Below are positions 36,076 through 45,211 of a stretch of 64,000 nucleotides of DNA, one piece after another. This DNA is from Humitalea sp050632385 (GTDB lineage Bacteria > Pseudomonadota > Alphaproteobacteria > Acetobacterales > Acetobacteraceae), in assembly GCF_050632385.1 (NCBI RefSeq), contig NZ_CP192599.1:3162001-3226000 (forward strand), written 5' to 3'. Numbering within the stretch: position 1 is the first letter of the stretch; every line of letters begins with the position of its first letter. The notes under the pieces were generated by a model that saw only the letters and a program-made list of their open reading frames with translations, made no database searches and had not been told where the DNA came from. Position numbers and translations under genes: made by a program.

Positions 36076-36331
36076 TCCCCTGCCCTGCCCTGGCGCGTTC
36101 GGCGAGCGCCCACCAGGCGCCAAGCGTCGTCTTCTCCGCGATGGCGCTGAGGTCGAGCTCCAGCCCATGCTCCGACCAACGGGTCAGCAAGGTCATGGCG
36201 CGCATGGAATCGAGGCCGAGGTCGATCAGGTTGTCGTCATCCTCCAACTCCTCCGGCGCCATGCGCAGGGCGCGCGCGAGGTCGGCGCGCATCCGCTCCC
36301 GCGTCATCGGCGGCTTTGCCTGCGCCGTCAC
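36068..36331 (-). CDS. Free-standing aryl carrier protein (EntB C-terminal type)
   Basis: This small acidic carrier protein of 87 residues contains DDNLIDLGLDSMRAMTLLTR, with the phosphopantetheine serine in LGLDSM, and ends with TLGAWWALAER. Both match the ArCP domain of EntB (NLIDYGLDS and the DAWW motif). The isochorismatase domain normally fused to it is missing here. It would carry the activated aryl acid from the EntE-like ligase to the condensation domain of the NRPS. The GTG at 36331 overlaps the ligase stop by 4 bp (GTGA), so all three genes are coupled. Confidence 0.88.
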   Translation of the reverse strand: MTAQAKPPMTRERMRADLARALRMAPEELEDDDNLIDLGLDSMRAMTLLTRWSEHGLELDLSAIAEKTTLGAWWALAERARAGQGNG

Positions 36332-37974
36332 GGGGCTTCTTCCGCCAGCAGCCGCGCGCGCAGGCGTGCGCGCAACTCCTTGCGGCTGATCTTCCCGGCG
36401 GCGGTGGTCTCGAAGGACTCCACCAGCACCACCTGGTCCGGCACCTTGAACTCGGCGATGTTGCGGCCGCGCATCCAGGCCTTCAGCGCCGCGGTGCGCG
36501 GCTTCTCGCCGCGCGGGATGATGAAGGCGCAGGATCGTTCGCCCAGAAATTCGTCCGGCACCGAGACCACCGCCGCATCGAAGACATTCGGATGCGCGAG
36601 CAGATGATCCTCGATCTCCTCGGCTGAGATTTTTTCGCCCGCGCGGTTGATGTGATCACCCGCACGACCCTGCACAACCAGGTAGCCCTGCGGCGTACGG
36701 CAGACGATGTCACCGGTGCGGTAGAAGCCGTCCGGGGTGAAGGACCGCGCATTGGCCGTCTCGTCATTATGGTAGGCGCGGATGGTATAGGGGCCGCGCG
36801 CCAGCAGGTTGCCGGGCTCGCCCTCCGGCACCGGATTGCCGAGATCGTCGAGGATCAGCACCTCGTCATCCGTGCTGATCGGGCGGCCCTGTGTTTCCAG
36901 CACGATGGCGTCAGGATCGTCCAGCCGCGTGTAGTTCACCAGCCCCTCGGCCATGCCAAAAACCTGCTGCAACCGGCAGGCGGGCAGCGCATCCTGCACA
37001 CGCCGCGCGGCTTCCGGCGTCAGCTTCGCGCCACCCACCAGAAGCACCTTCAGGCTGGACAGGTCGTGCTTCGCCCCCGGCGCGGCCTGCGCCCAGAGCA
37101 GCGCGAGCGGCGGCACCAGGCCGGTGATGGTGACCGCCTCGCGCGCGATCAGCGGGAAGGCGATATCGGGGCTGGGCGATGGGCTCAGCACCACCCGCGC
37201 CCCGGCAAACAGCGCGCCCATATGGCCCGGCGAACTCATCGTGAAGTTATGGGCGGCGGGGAGTGCCGTCAGGAAGACGCTGTCGGCGCCGACCCCGCAG
37301 ATCTCGTTGCTCGCCCTGAAACTGTAGATGTAGTCGTCATGCGTGCGCGGGATCAGCTTGGACAGCCCAGTGGTGCCACCCGATATCTGCAGGAAGGCGA
37401 CGCTGGCGGGATCAGGATCGCCCGGCAGCACCGCGCGGTCGCCGTCGAGGCCGATGAAGGGCGTGAACTCCTCGGCCTCACCGACCACGATCACATGGCG
37501 CAGGCGCGGCTCGCCGTCGCGCAACTGCCGCGCCAGCACGCGGTAATCGAAGCCATCCATGCCACGATCGGCGCAGACATAGGCGGCGGCTTCTGATTTG
37601 CGGAGGAAATGCGCGATCTCGGTCAGACGATGCCCCGGCAGCGCATAGACCGGTACGAGCTGCGCGCGGAACAGGCCGAAAACGACCGAGAAGAATTCAG
37701 GGATATTGCCGAGCTGGACCACGACCCGGTCGCCCGGCCGCAACCCCAGGGCGAGGAAGCCGGCCGCCGCGGCCTCGGCGCGCGCCCACAGTTCGGCATA
37801 GGTCCAGCGCTGGTCGCCGCCGATGATGGCCAACGCATCCGGGGGCTCGGCGGCGCGTGCGCGAAGAAAGCCGGGGAAGGTCTCGCCCCGCCAGTATCCG
37901 GCCGCGCGATAGCGGGCGGCGAAATCTGCGGGCCAGACCTGTCGAAGGGGGAGCACTGAGGAAATCCGTTCCAT
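36328..37974 (-). CDS. entE: 2,3-dihydroxybenzoate-AMP ligase (EntE-like)
   Basis: The 548-residue adenylating enzyme has the P-loop SGGTTGLSKLIPRTH. The aryl-acid pocket sequence AAHNFTMSSPG contains the Asn typical of dihydroxybenzoate/salicylate ligases. QVFGMAEGLVNYTRLDD is close to EntE, and INRAGEKISAEEIEDHLL and a final TAAGKISRKEL follow. It should form aryl-AMP and load it onto the adjacent carrier protein. I chose the ATG at 37974 rather than the TTG at 37983. A Fur-like box 50 bp upstream (38025-38039) marks the promoter of this entE-arcp-entF operon. Salicylate instead of dihydroxybenzoate cannot be excluded. Confidence 0.88.
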   Translation of the reverse strand: MERISSVLPLRQVWPADFAARYRAAGYWRGETFPGFLRARAAEPPDALAIIGGDQRWTYAELWARAEAAAAGFLALGLRPGDRVVVQLGNIPEFFSVVFGLFRAQLVPVYALPGHRLTEIAHFLRKSEAAAYVCADRGMDGFDYRVLARQLRDGEPRLRHVIVVGEAEEFTPFIGLDGDRAVLPGDPDPASVAFLQISGGTTGLSKLIPRTHDDYIYSFRASNEICGVGADSVFLTALPAAHNFTMSSPGHMGALFAGARVVLSPSPSPDIAFPLIAREAVTITGLVPPLALLWAQAAPGAKHDLSSLKVLLVGGAKLTPEAARRVQDALPACRLQQVFGMAEGLVNYTRLDDPDAIVLETQGRPISTDDEVLILDDLGNPVPEGEPGNLLARGPYTIRAYHNDETANARSFTPDGFYRTGDIVCRTPQGYLVVQGRAGDHINRAGEKISAEEIEDHLLAHPNVFDAAVVSVPDEFLGERSCAFIIPRGEKPRTAALKAWMRGRNIAEFKVPDQVVLVESFETTAAGKISRKELRARLRARLLAEEAP

Positions 37975-38024
37975 CGGCGCCAAGGTGGTCAGCGGACCGG
38001 GACCCGGGGCGGCGCCTTGCTAAT

Positions 38025-38039
38025 TGCGAATGCTTATCA
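38025..38039 (-). promoter_or_regulatory. Fur-like box upstream of entE operon
   Basis: TGCGAATGCTTATCA (reverse complement TGATAAGCATTCGCA) matches the Fur consensus TGATAATCATTCTCA at 13 of 15 positions. It lies 50 bp upstream of the EntE-like start at 37974 and in the 114-bp gap after the MFS gene. Confidence 0.75.
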
Positions 38040-38088
38040 CTAGCGCCATGTCCGAAGCGCGACAAGCGCAGGACCCCGGGCCGGCGCA

Positions 38089-39309
38089 TCACGGTGCCGC
38101 CCGACCCGGCACACGGCCCGCCCCGAGCCACAGCGGCAGCGAGACCGCCAGCAGGAGCAAGCTCGCCAGCACATAAGGCAGGGCCGGCGCCAGGGCATAG
38201 AGCAGCGTGCCGGCCACGGGTCCGACCACCATGCCCAGCCCCTGCGCAGCACCCGCGGCGCCTGCCGCCGCCCCCTGTTCATGCGGCTCGACCGCATTGG
38301 CCGTCATGGCGGAGAAGGCGGGGAAAACCCAACCCATCCCAAGCGCCGCCACGAAATAACTGGCGGCGAGCATCCGGCCGCCATCCACCAGCACGACGCT
38401 GCCAAAACCCAGCGCCGCCACCAGCGTGCCGTAACGGATCATCCGTTCCGGCGCGATCCGCAGCCGCGTCGCAGCGCCTTGCGAGAGCACCAGGGCGACG
38501 CCGACCAGCATCAGCGCCGTGCCCGCCGCCTGGGCCGCGGCCTCGGGCGGCAGGCCAAGGCGGTCCATCGCGAAGAAGCCGATGCTGACCTGGGCAATCG
38601 CGACACTGAACATGGCCGCGAAACCGATGGACAGCGGGCGGCGCAGACGCGGATCGGAAAGTGTCAGCCGCCGCCGCGCGGGGCTCGGCCGCGGCGGCGT
38701 CGGCGGCACCCGCCACCACAGGGCGAGGCAGGCGAGCAGAGGCAGCACGGCGGTCGCGAGCAGCGGCACACCCAACCCATACGGCACCAGCGCCGCGGCC
38801 AGCGCCGGCCCCGCGACCAGCCCCGCCGCGCTGCCGGTGCCAAGCTGCGCCATGGCCTGGGCGCGGCGCGCCGGCGCCACCCGATCGGCGATCATCGCCA
38901 TGCCGGCGGCCGGAATCGCGGCATAGGCGCCGCCCACAAGGCCGCGCAGCAGCACCAGGCCGAGAAAGGCCAGCATCGCCGGCATCTGCCAGCGCAGCAG
39001 CGCATCGACGAAAAGGCAGAGTGCCCAAAAGGCCAAGGTAAAGCCCACAGCACCGGTCAGCAGGATGGCGCGGCGCCCGTACCGGTCGCTCGCCGCCCCC
39101 CAGGGCCGCGCCGACAGCATCCACATCACCCCGGAGGCCGTGACAGCCAGCCCAGCCTGCCAGGGTTGCAACCCGGCGACCCGGGCGACCGGGCCGACCA
39201 GCGCCACGAAGGCCATCATCGCCAGGCTGCCCGAGAAGACCGCCGCCATCAGCGTGAACAGCACGGGATCGCGCGGGGCCGGGGTGGCCTCGCCCATCGG
39301 TTCGGCCAT
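38089..39309 (-). CDS. MFS transporter, probable siderophore exporter (EntS-like)
   Basis: The 406-residue membrane protein has 12 predicted helices. It has the MFS motif A-like loop GAASDRYGRRAILL between helices 2 and 3, and a helix 4-5 region with RGLVGGAYAAIPAAGMAMIADRV. It is the size and type of EntS and other catecholate siderophore exporters. The ATG at 39309 overlaps the Bug-receptor stop (TGATG), with an alternative GTG one codon earlier. Location just upstream of the siderophore assembly operon supports export of the product. Substrate assignment rests on context. Confidence 0.75.
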   Translation of the reverse strand: MAEPMGEATPAPRDPVLFTLMAAVFSGSLAMMAFVALVGPVARVAGLQPWQAGLAVTASGVMWMLSARPWGAASDRYGRRAILLTGAVGFTLAFWALCLFVDALLRWQMPAMLAFLGLVLLRGLVGGAYAAIPAAGMAMIADRVAPARRAQAMAQLGTGSAAGLVAGPALAAALVPYGLGVPLLATAVLPLLACLALWWRVPPTPPRPSPARRRLTLSDPRLRRPLSIGFAAMFSVAIAQVSIGFFAMDRLGLPPEAAAQAAGTALMLVGVALVLSQGAATRLRIAPERMIRYGTLVAALGFGSVVLVDGGRMLAASYFVAALGMGWVFPAFSAMTANAVEPHEQGAAAGAAGAAQGLGMVVGPVAGTLLYALAPALPYVLASLLLLAVSLPLWLGAGRVPGRAAP

Positions 39310-40271
39310 CACTCCACCGTCACATTGGCGGCGCGCATCAGCGGCGCCCAGCGCGCCCGCTCCTCCGCCAACATCCGGGCGAAGGCGGCGGGGTCCGTCA
39401 CCGCGGGCTCGGTCACCTGCTGTTGAAGGCGTGCGACGATCTCGGGCTCCGCGAGCGCGGTGGCGGCCGCGTGATGCAGCCTGTCGATGACCGACGCCGG
39501 CGTTCCCGCCGGGGCGACAAGGCCGAACCAGGATCGCAGATCATAGCCCGGTACCGCCTCCGCCATGGCCGGCACGCCGGGCAGCAGGACAGAGCGTTCA
39601 TTCTGCGCGACGCCGAGGATGCGGATGCGCCCCGCGCGCGCCAGGGGCACCAGCACCGGCGCGGTACCGATGGTGGCATCGAGCTTGCCCGACAGGAAAT
39701 CCGCCATCATCGGCCCACCGCCGCCATAGGGCACCTCGAGCACGTCGATCCCGGTCAGCGAACGCAGCAGGGCGATGCCCACGTGGCTGCCGGAGCCGAC
39801 GCCGGAATGGGAGACGTTGAGCGCGCCGGGCGCGGCCTTCGCGGCCGCGATGACATCCGCCGTGGTCTGCCAGGGTCGCGCCGCCGGCACGGCCAGCACG
39901 TCCAGCACCACGCCCAGTTGCGCGACAGGGGCGAAACTGCGCGCCGGATCGAAGGGCAGATGCCGGTAGATCGCGGGGTTCACGGTCAGCGGCCCGGGTG
40001 TCGCGAGCATCAGTGTGTGGCCGTCGGCGGTCGCATTCGCCAGCACCTCGGCGGCGATGTTGCCACCGGCGCCGGCCCGGTTCTCCACCACCACCGGCTG
40101 GCCGAGCCGGGCGGCCAGGGCGGGTGCGACCAGCCGCGCGACGATGTCGATCGCCCCGCCCGGGGCGAAGCCGACCAGCAGCCGGATCGGGCGGTTCGGC
40201 CAAGCGGGCTGGGCCTGTGCCGTGCTGGCCAGGGCCGGCAGGGCCAGCAGCGTGCGGCGGGGCAGTGTCAT
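39309..40271 (-). CDS. Bug/TctC-family solute receptor
   Basis: The 320-residue periplasmic receptor has a short signal (MTLPRRTLLALPALASTAQA). The Bug motifs are NRPIRLLVGFAPGGAIDIVA, LGQPVVVENRAGAGGNIAAE and VPYGGGGPMMADFLSGK. Finding it between an exporter and an amidohydrolase in a siderophore island is unusual. It could scavenge a breakdown product or an aryl-acid precursor. The start overlaps the amidohydrolase stop by 4 bp, so these three genes form an operon behind the weak box at 41482. Confidence 0.87.
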   Translation of the reverse strand: MTLPRRTLLALPALASTAQAQPAWPNRPIRLLVGFAPGGAIDIVARLVAPALAARLGQPVVVENRAGAGGNIAAEVLANATADGHTLMLATPGPLTVNPAIYRHLPFDPARSFAPVAQLGVVLDVLAVPAARPWQTTADVIAAAKAAPGALNVSHSGVGSGSHVGIALLRSLTGIDVLEVPYGGGGPMMADFLSGKLDATIGTAPVLVPLARAGRIRILGVAQNERSVLLPGVPAMAEAVPGYDLRSWFGLVAPAGTPASVIDRLHHAAATALAEPEIVARLQQQVTEPAVTDPAAFARMLAEERARWAPLMRAANVTVE

Positions 40272-41461
40272 GCGGCGTCCCCAAGCGCATGGGCGACAAG
40301 GCTGACCCAATACGCCGCGCCGATGGTCAGCAGACCGTCATTGAAGTCGAAGCGCGGCGTGTGGACGTGGTGGAAGGTGCCATCCGGCGCCAGGCCGTTC
40401 CCCGCGAGGATGAAGGCGCCGGGGCGTTTCTGCAGCATGTAGGCGAAATCCTCGCCGGCGGTGATCGGCGGGTAGTCGGCATCGACCGCCTCGGCCCCGA
40501 CCAGCGCGGTGGCGGCCCGGGCGGCCAGCGCCACGTCCGCCGCCGTGTTCACCAAGGCCGGATAATCGTGGCGGTAGGTGATCTCCGCCATGCAGCCATG
40601 GGCCAGGGCCGCGGCCGAAGCCAGATCACGCAGGCGGCGTTCCATCACCTCCCGCACGGCGGGCAGGAAGGAGCGGCCGGTGCCGGACAGCACCACCTCG
40701 GCCGGGATGACATTCGGCGCCCGCACATCGCCGCCGGCGACGTGGCCGACGCTGAGCACCGCGGTCTGGCCGGGCGGGATGTTGCGGCCGATCACGCTTT
40801 GCAGCGTGCCCACGAACTGCGCCATGGCCTGGGTCGCGTCGGTCGCACGATGGGGCATCGCGCCATGGCCGCCGCTGCCGCGGAAGGCGACCGACCAGGT
40901 ATCCACATTGGCGAGCATCGGCCCAACCCGCAGCCCGAACCGGCCCAGCGCCAGTCCAGGTTCGTTGTGCATGCCGAAGACGGCATCGGTGGGGAAGCGG
41001 TCGAACAGCCCCTCCTCGACCATCAGCCGCCCGCCGCCGAGCCCTTCCTCGGCGGGCTGGAAGATGAAGTGAACGGTGCCTTCGAAATCCGGGTCTTCCG
41101 CCAGGTGCCGCGCCGCACCCAGCAGCATCGTCGTGTGCCCGTCATGCCCGCAGGCATGCATCACCCCCGGCGTGGCGGAGGCATAGGCGACGCCGGTCGC
41201 CTCCTGGATCGGCAGGGCATCCATGTCGGCGCGCAGCGCGATGGACCGCGCGCCCCCGCGCCGCCCCCGCAGCGTGGCCACCACGCCCGTCCGGGCGATG
41301 CCTTCCGCAACCTCAAGCCCCCAGCCGCGCAACGCCTGCGCCGCCACCCCAGCCGTGCGGCTTTCCTGGAAGCCGAGTTCGGGATGGCGGTGAAGATCGT
41401 GGCGGATCGCGATCAGCTCCGCCTCATGCCGGCGGATCGTGGGAAGCAGATGGGGGGACAC
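40268..41461 (-). CDS. M20-family amidohydrolase (aminoacylase/hippuricase-like)
   Basis: The 397-residue metallohydrolase of the M20D group has the metal-binding motif MHACGHDGHTTMLLG, the acid pair AEEG, the dimerisation-domain histidine in RGSGGHGAMPH and a final HHVHTPRFDFND. Such enzymes remove acyl groups from N-acyl amino acids. In this operon it could cleave an aryl-serine amide, acting after ester hydrolysis. That is a hypothesis. I chose GTG 41461. An ATG at 41533 is possible but would place the Fur-like box inside the coding sequence. Confidence 0.85.
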   Translation of the reverse strand: MSPHLLPTIRRHEAELIAIRHDLHRHPELGFQESRTAGVAAQALRGWGLEVAEGIARTGVVATLRGRRGGARSIALRADMDALPIQEATGVAYASATPGVMHACGHDGHTTMLLGAARHLAEDPDFEGTVHFIFQPAEEGLGGGRLMVEEGLFDRFPTDAVFGMHNEPGLALGRFGLRVGPMLANVDTWSVAFRGSGGHGAMPHRATDATQAMAQFVGTLQSVIGRNIPPGQTAVLSVGHVAGGDVRAPNVIPAEVVLSGTGRSFLPAVREVMERRLRDLASAAALAHGCMAEITYRHDYPALVNTAADVALAARAATALVGAEAVDADYPPITAGEDFAYMLQKRPGAFILAGNGLAPDGTFHHVHTPRFDFNDGLLTIGAAYWVSLVAHALGDAA

Positions 41462-41481
41462 GGCGATCTCGCTGGCTCGAT

Positions 41482-41496
41482 TGCGAATGATTGCTA
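41482..41496. promoter_or_regulatory. Weak Fur-like box in divergent region
   Basis: TGCGAATGATTGCTA shares 11 of 15 positions with the Fur consensus TGAGAATGATTATCA and has the same TGCGAAT half-site as the box at 38025. It lies 21 bp upstream of the amidohydrolase GTG and 80 bp upstream of the divergent 2-hydroxyacid oxidase. Confidence 0.45.
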
Positions 41497-41575
41497 CTTG
41501 CAGTCCCTGTGCAGGGCAAGCAGAACGGCGCATCGATCCGTGGCCGCGCCAGGCGCGTGGATCACAGGGTGAACG

Positions 41576-42727
41576 ATGTCTGACGCCTACAGCATTCCGC
41601 CGGATATCGTCTGCCTCGCCGATTATGCGCGCCATGCGCGCGCCCGGCTGCCCGAGGCCGCCTGGGCCTATATTTCCGGCGGGGCGGCGGATGAGATCAC
41701 GCTGCAACAGAACCGGGAGGCCTATGACGCGATCCGGCTCACGGGGCGCGTGCTGGGGGATCTCGGCGGCGGCGGCACGCAACTCGATCTGTTCGGGGAC
41801 ACTTACGACCATCCGATCCTGCTGGCTCCGGTCGCCCATCACAGGCTCGCCTGCCCGGCGGCCGAGATCGCAACGGCGGTTGGCGCGGTAGGCGCGCGCG
41901 CGGGATTCGTGGTCAGCACGGAATCCGATACGGCCATCGAGGAGATAGCGGCCGCAGCGACACGCGGGCGATTCTGGTTCCAACTCTACATCCAGCAGGA
42001 CCGGGCCTTCACCCATGCCCTGGTCGAACGCGCCGCGCGTGCCGGGGCGAAAGCCATCGTCGTCACGGTCGATGCGCCCGTCAGCGGCATGCGCGACCGC
42101 GAACGCAGGGCCGGCGTCACGCCCGCCATGCTGGGCGAACCTGTCCATCTGCGCGGCGCGCGGGCGGGGACGATTCCGCGGGCGGGCCTGGGTGAAAGCC
42201 TGATCTTCAACGGCTTCATCGACCGCGCCGCGACCTGGGCCGATGTCGCCCGCCTGCGCGCCGCGACGCGGCTGCCGCTGCTGATCAAGGGGATCATGGC
42301 GCCGGAGGATGCCGACCGCGCGGTGCGTGAGGGCGCGGACGGCATCATCGTCTCCAATCACGGCGGGCGGGTGCTCGATACGCTGCCACCGACGATCGAA
42401 GCGCTTCCGGTCATCGCCGCGGCCGTCGGGGGTCGCGTGCCCGTGCTGGTCGATGGGGGCGTCAGGCGTGGGACGGATGTGCTGAAGGCCCTCGCCCGCG
42501 GCGCGAGCGCGGTGCTGATCGGCCGCCCCTATGTCCATGCGCTCGCCGTGGCGGGGCCTGCCGGCGTGGCCCACGCCGTGCAGATGCTGCGGGTCGAGTT
42601 CGAGGTCGCCATGGCGCTGACCGGCTGCCGCAGCTTGCGCGACATCGGCCCCCGGGTGCTGTGGGAATCGATCAACGCCGCACCGATGCCCCCTGCCCCG
42701 CCCCCTGGCAGAGGCCCGGCCGGATAG
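41576..42727 (+). CDS. FMN-dependent alpha-hydroxyacid dehydrogenase (LldD/glycolate oxidase family)
   Basis: The 383-residue TIM-barrel flavoprotein has AYISGGAADEITLQQNREAY at the N-terminus. RFWFQLYIQQDR carries the family's Tyr, VTVDAPVSGMRDRERR follows, and VSNHGGRVLDTLPPTIEALP carries the catalytic His. Family members oxidise L-lactate, glycolate, mandelate or related acids. The substrate is not evident. It is divergent from the amidohydrolase operon and precedes the TonB-dependent receptor by 211 bp. Sharing the iron-box region suggests expression with siderophore genes, an unusual association. Confidence 0.87.
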   Translation: MSDAYSIPPDIVCLADYARHARARLPEAAWAYISGGAADEITLQQNREAYDAIRLTGRVLGDLGGGGTQLDLFGDTYDHPILLAPVAHHRLACPAAEIATAVGAVGARAGFVVSTESDTAIEEIAAAATRGRFWFQLYIQQDRAFTHALVERAARAGAKAIVVTVDAPVSGMRDRERRAGVTPAMLGEPVHLRGARAGTIPRAGLGESLIFNGFIDRAATWADVARLRAATRLPLLIKGIMAPEDADRAVREGADGIIVSNHGGRVLDTLPPTIEALPVIAAAVGGRVPVLVDGGVRRGTDVLKALARGASAVLIGRPYVHALAVAGPAGVAHAVQMLRVEFEVAMALTGCRSLRDIGPRVLWESINAAPMPPAPPPGRGPAG

Positions 42728-42859
42728 CGCGCGTTCGGCGTACCTTGGCCCATCAGTCCTGACGGCCAGACCCCGAAAGCCTGGCCGCGCTCTGTTGCAC
42801 TCAAGTCACAGGCGTTGCGAAGCGGTTACCGGCCGGGCGGGAAAAGCCGCCGGCCTAGT

Positions 42860-42874
42860 TGATAATCACTCGCA
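42860..42874 (+). promoter_or_regulatory. Fur box upstream of TonB-dependent receptor
   Basis: TGATAATCACTCGCA matches the Fur consensus TGATAATCATTCTCA at 13 of 15 positions. It is the exact reverse complement of the 15-mer at 31015-31029. It lies 65 bp upstream of the receptor start at 42939. Confidence 0.8.
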
Positions 42875-42938
42875 TTCGCAGCAACCTGCGCGCATCGCGC
42901 CGAATCAGAAAGGCGCCGTCTCACAGGAGTTACTTTTG

Positions 42939-45176
42939 ATGACCATGGCCTCTTCCTTGCGGACAGCGGTGTGTTCGTCGGTGTTCAGCGGAAGCCTCGC
43001 AGCCGGCATGGTCTTCGTGGCCGTCGCACCGGCGAATGCCCAGACCACCCCGCCGGCCCAGACGCCCGGCAGCGTGGCCCTGCCGCAGATCAGCGTCGAA
43101 GGCGCGCGGCCGGAGAACACGTTGGAAGGCACCACCGGTCTCGGGCGTCTTCCCGGCCGGATCATGGATATCCCGCAGACCATCCAGGTCATCCCGCAGG
43201 AGATCTTGCAGCAGCAGAACGTGACGACCTTGGAGCAGGCGCTGCGCAACGTGCCGGGCGTCACCTCCTCGGCGGGTGAAGGCAATGGCGGCGTCTCCGG
43301 CGACCAGCTTCGCATTCGCGGTTTCAACGCGCAGAATGACCTTTATCTCGATGGCCTGCGCGATTTCGGCTCCTACCGCCGCGACGCCTTCACCTTTGAA
43401 GAAGTGCAGGCGCTGCTCGGCCCCTCGGGCGTGACCTTCGGTTCCGGCTCGGCGGGCGGCGTGATCAACGTCAACAGCCGGGTGCCGCATCTGGGCAACT
43501 CGCTCAATGCCAACGTGACCGGCGGCCTCTACGGCATGGTGCGTGGCACCGCCGATGCCAATTACCAGATGAGCCCGACCTCCGCCTTCCGCCTCAACAT
43601 CATGGGGCAATCGTCCACCATTCCCGGCCGGGACCTGCCCTCCGGTGAGCGTTGGGGTTTCGCGCCGTCGCTGGCCTTCGGCCTCGGCACCGACACGACG
43701 CTGACGATGGAATACCTGTACTACCGTTACGATGAGGCGGCCGACGGTGGCGTGCCGCTCGTCGCGCGGCCCGGCACCACGATCGCCCATCCGGTGACGG
43801 AAAACGGCGTCGGCCGGGCCACCTGGTACGGCACGCAGGGCGATCGCGACAAGTCGACCGTCAACCGCTTCACGGCGCGCGTGCAGCACCGCGCCAATGA
43901 CTGGCTGACCGTCTACAACGACAGCCGCGTCGGCATTCAGGAACGCTTCTTCAGCTACTCCATCCCGTCCTGCGACGCGACCTGCACCACCCGCTTCTTC
44001 AACGGCGGTGGCATTCCGCAATACGCCTTCAGCGGCGCGGGCTCGCCCTATACCTCGCAGACCTGGGGCGCGCAGAACATCACCACGGCCACGGCGCGCT
44101 TCTTCACCGGGTCGCTGCGGCATGAAGCCACCTTTGGCCTCGACCTCTGGTACGAAGATTTTGAGCGTAACGGCTATACCTACGGCGCCGACCGGACCAA
44201 CTACCGTGGCAACCTCTTCAGCCCGGACAACAGCCTGAACTTCGCCTACACCCCCAGCACCGCCGCGACAGCGACCCGGGCCTCGCAGACGACGCAGGCG
44301 GCCCTTTTCGCCAGCGACCGCGTCTGGGTCACTCCGGAGATCTCGGCCATTGGCGGGTTGCGCTGGACCAGGCAGCAGAGCGACTACCAGGCCTACGGTG
44401 GAACCAACCCGACCTCGACGTTGAATGCCGACAACGCCTTCCTCGACCCGCGGGCGGCGTTGATCTGGGAGCCGACGGCGAACCAGACGCTGTATTTCTC
44501 CTACGCGCAGTCGACCTTCGCGCCGGGCTCCAACTGGTCCACCCAGCCTGGTCAGGCAAGCGTGGCGAGCACGCAGCTGGAACCCGAGCAGAACCAGATC
44601 TTCGAAGTCGGTGGGCGGGCAAACATCCTTGAAGGGCGCCTCGGCCTGAGCGCGTCCGTCTACCAGATCGAGAAGAACAACGCGACGGAGACTGATCCTG
44701 TCACGGGCACGACCTTCTCCTCGGGCGACGTGCAGCGGATCCGCGGCATCGACCTCGGCGTGACCGGCCGGATCACTCCGGCCTGGCTGATGAATGCGCG
44801 CTACAGCTACATGGACAGCGAAACCACAAGTTCGCTGACCCCGGCCAACGTTGGCCAGCGGGTGGCACTGGTGCCCGACAATGCTGTCTCCCTCTGGACC
44901 AGCTACGACTTCAACCAGGGCCAGCCGTGGAACCTGCAGGTCGGCGGCGGCGTTGTCGCCAGCAGCTCGATCTACACGAACGCTTCGAATACGCAGGAAG
45001 TGCCCTATACCTTCTCGCTCGACGGGTTCATCTCGCACAACATCAACGACAACCTTCAGGTTCGGATGAACGGCTACAACCTGACCGACAATCGCAACTA
45101 CACCTCGGTCTTCAACAACCGCGCCGTGATGGGCGCGGGGCGTGCGGTCACGATGACACTCGCGACCAGCTTCTGA
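42939..45176 (+). CDS. TonB-dependent siderophore receptor (Fiu/FhuA-like family)
   Basis: The 745-residue outer-membrane receptor has a signal peptide ending in APANAQ. A TonB-box-like segment (VALPQISVEGA) and a plug domain (about 60-200) with DIPQTIQVIPQEILQQQN, QLRIRGFNAQNDLYLDG and FGSGSAGGVINVNSR follow. A 22-stranded barrel ends in the terminal Phe of MTLATSF. A single Cys pair (PSCDATC) lies in an extracellular loop. CAGGAGT at about 42924 precedes the ATG at 42939. The Fur box upstream and the PiuC gene downstream mark it as the uptake receptor for a ferric catecholate. Whether it imports the island's own product is inferred. Confidence 0.92.
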   Translation: MTMASSLRTAVCSSVFSGSLAAGMVFVAVAPANAQTTPPAQTPGSVALPQISVEGARPENTLEGTTGLGRLPGRIMDIPQTIQVIPQEILQQQNVTTLEQALRNVPGVTSSAGEGNGGVSGDQLRIRGFNAQNDLYLDGLRDFGSYRRDAFTFEEVQALLGPSGVTFGSGSAGGVINVNSRVPHLGNSLNANVTGGLYGMVRGTADANYQMSPTSAFRLNIMGQSSTIPGRDLPSGERWGFAPSLAFGLGTDTTLTMEYLYYRYDEAADGGVPLVARPGTTIAHPVTENGVGRATWYGTQGDRDKSTVNRFTARVQHRANDWLTVYNDSRVGIQERFFSYSIPSCDATCTTRFFNGGGIPQYAFSGAGSPYTSQTWGAQNITTATARFFTGSLRHEATFGLDLWYEDFERNGYTYGADRTNYRGNLFSPDNSLNFAYTPSTAATATRASQTTQAALFASDRVWVTPEISAIGGLRWTRQQSDYQAYGGTNPTSTLNADNAFLDPRAALIWEPTANQTLYFSYAQSTFAPGSNWSTQPGQASVASTQLEPEQNQIFEVGGRANILEGRLGLSASVYQIEKNNATETDPVTGTTFSSGDVQRIRGIDLGVTGRITPAWLMNARYSYMDSETTSSLTPANVGQRVALVPDNAVSLWTSYDFNQGQPWNLQVGGGVVASSSIYTNASNTQEVPYTFSLDGFISHNINDNLQVRMNGYNLTDNRNYTSVFNNRAVMGAGRAVTMTLATSF

Positions 45177-45211
45177 CGCGTCCTGCCCGCATGGCCCCGT
45201 GAAGGGGCCGC

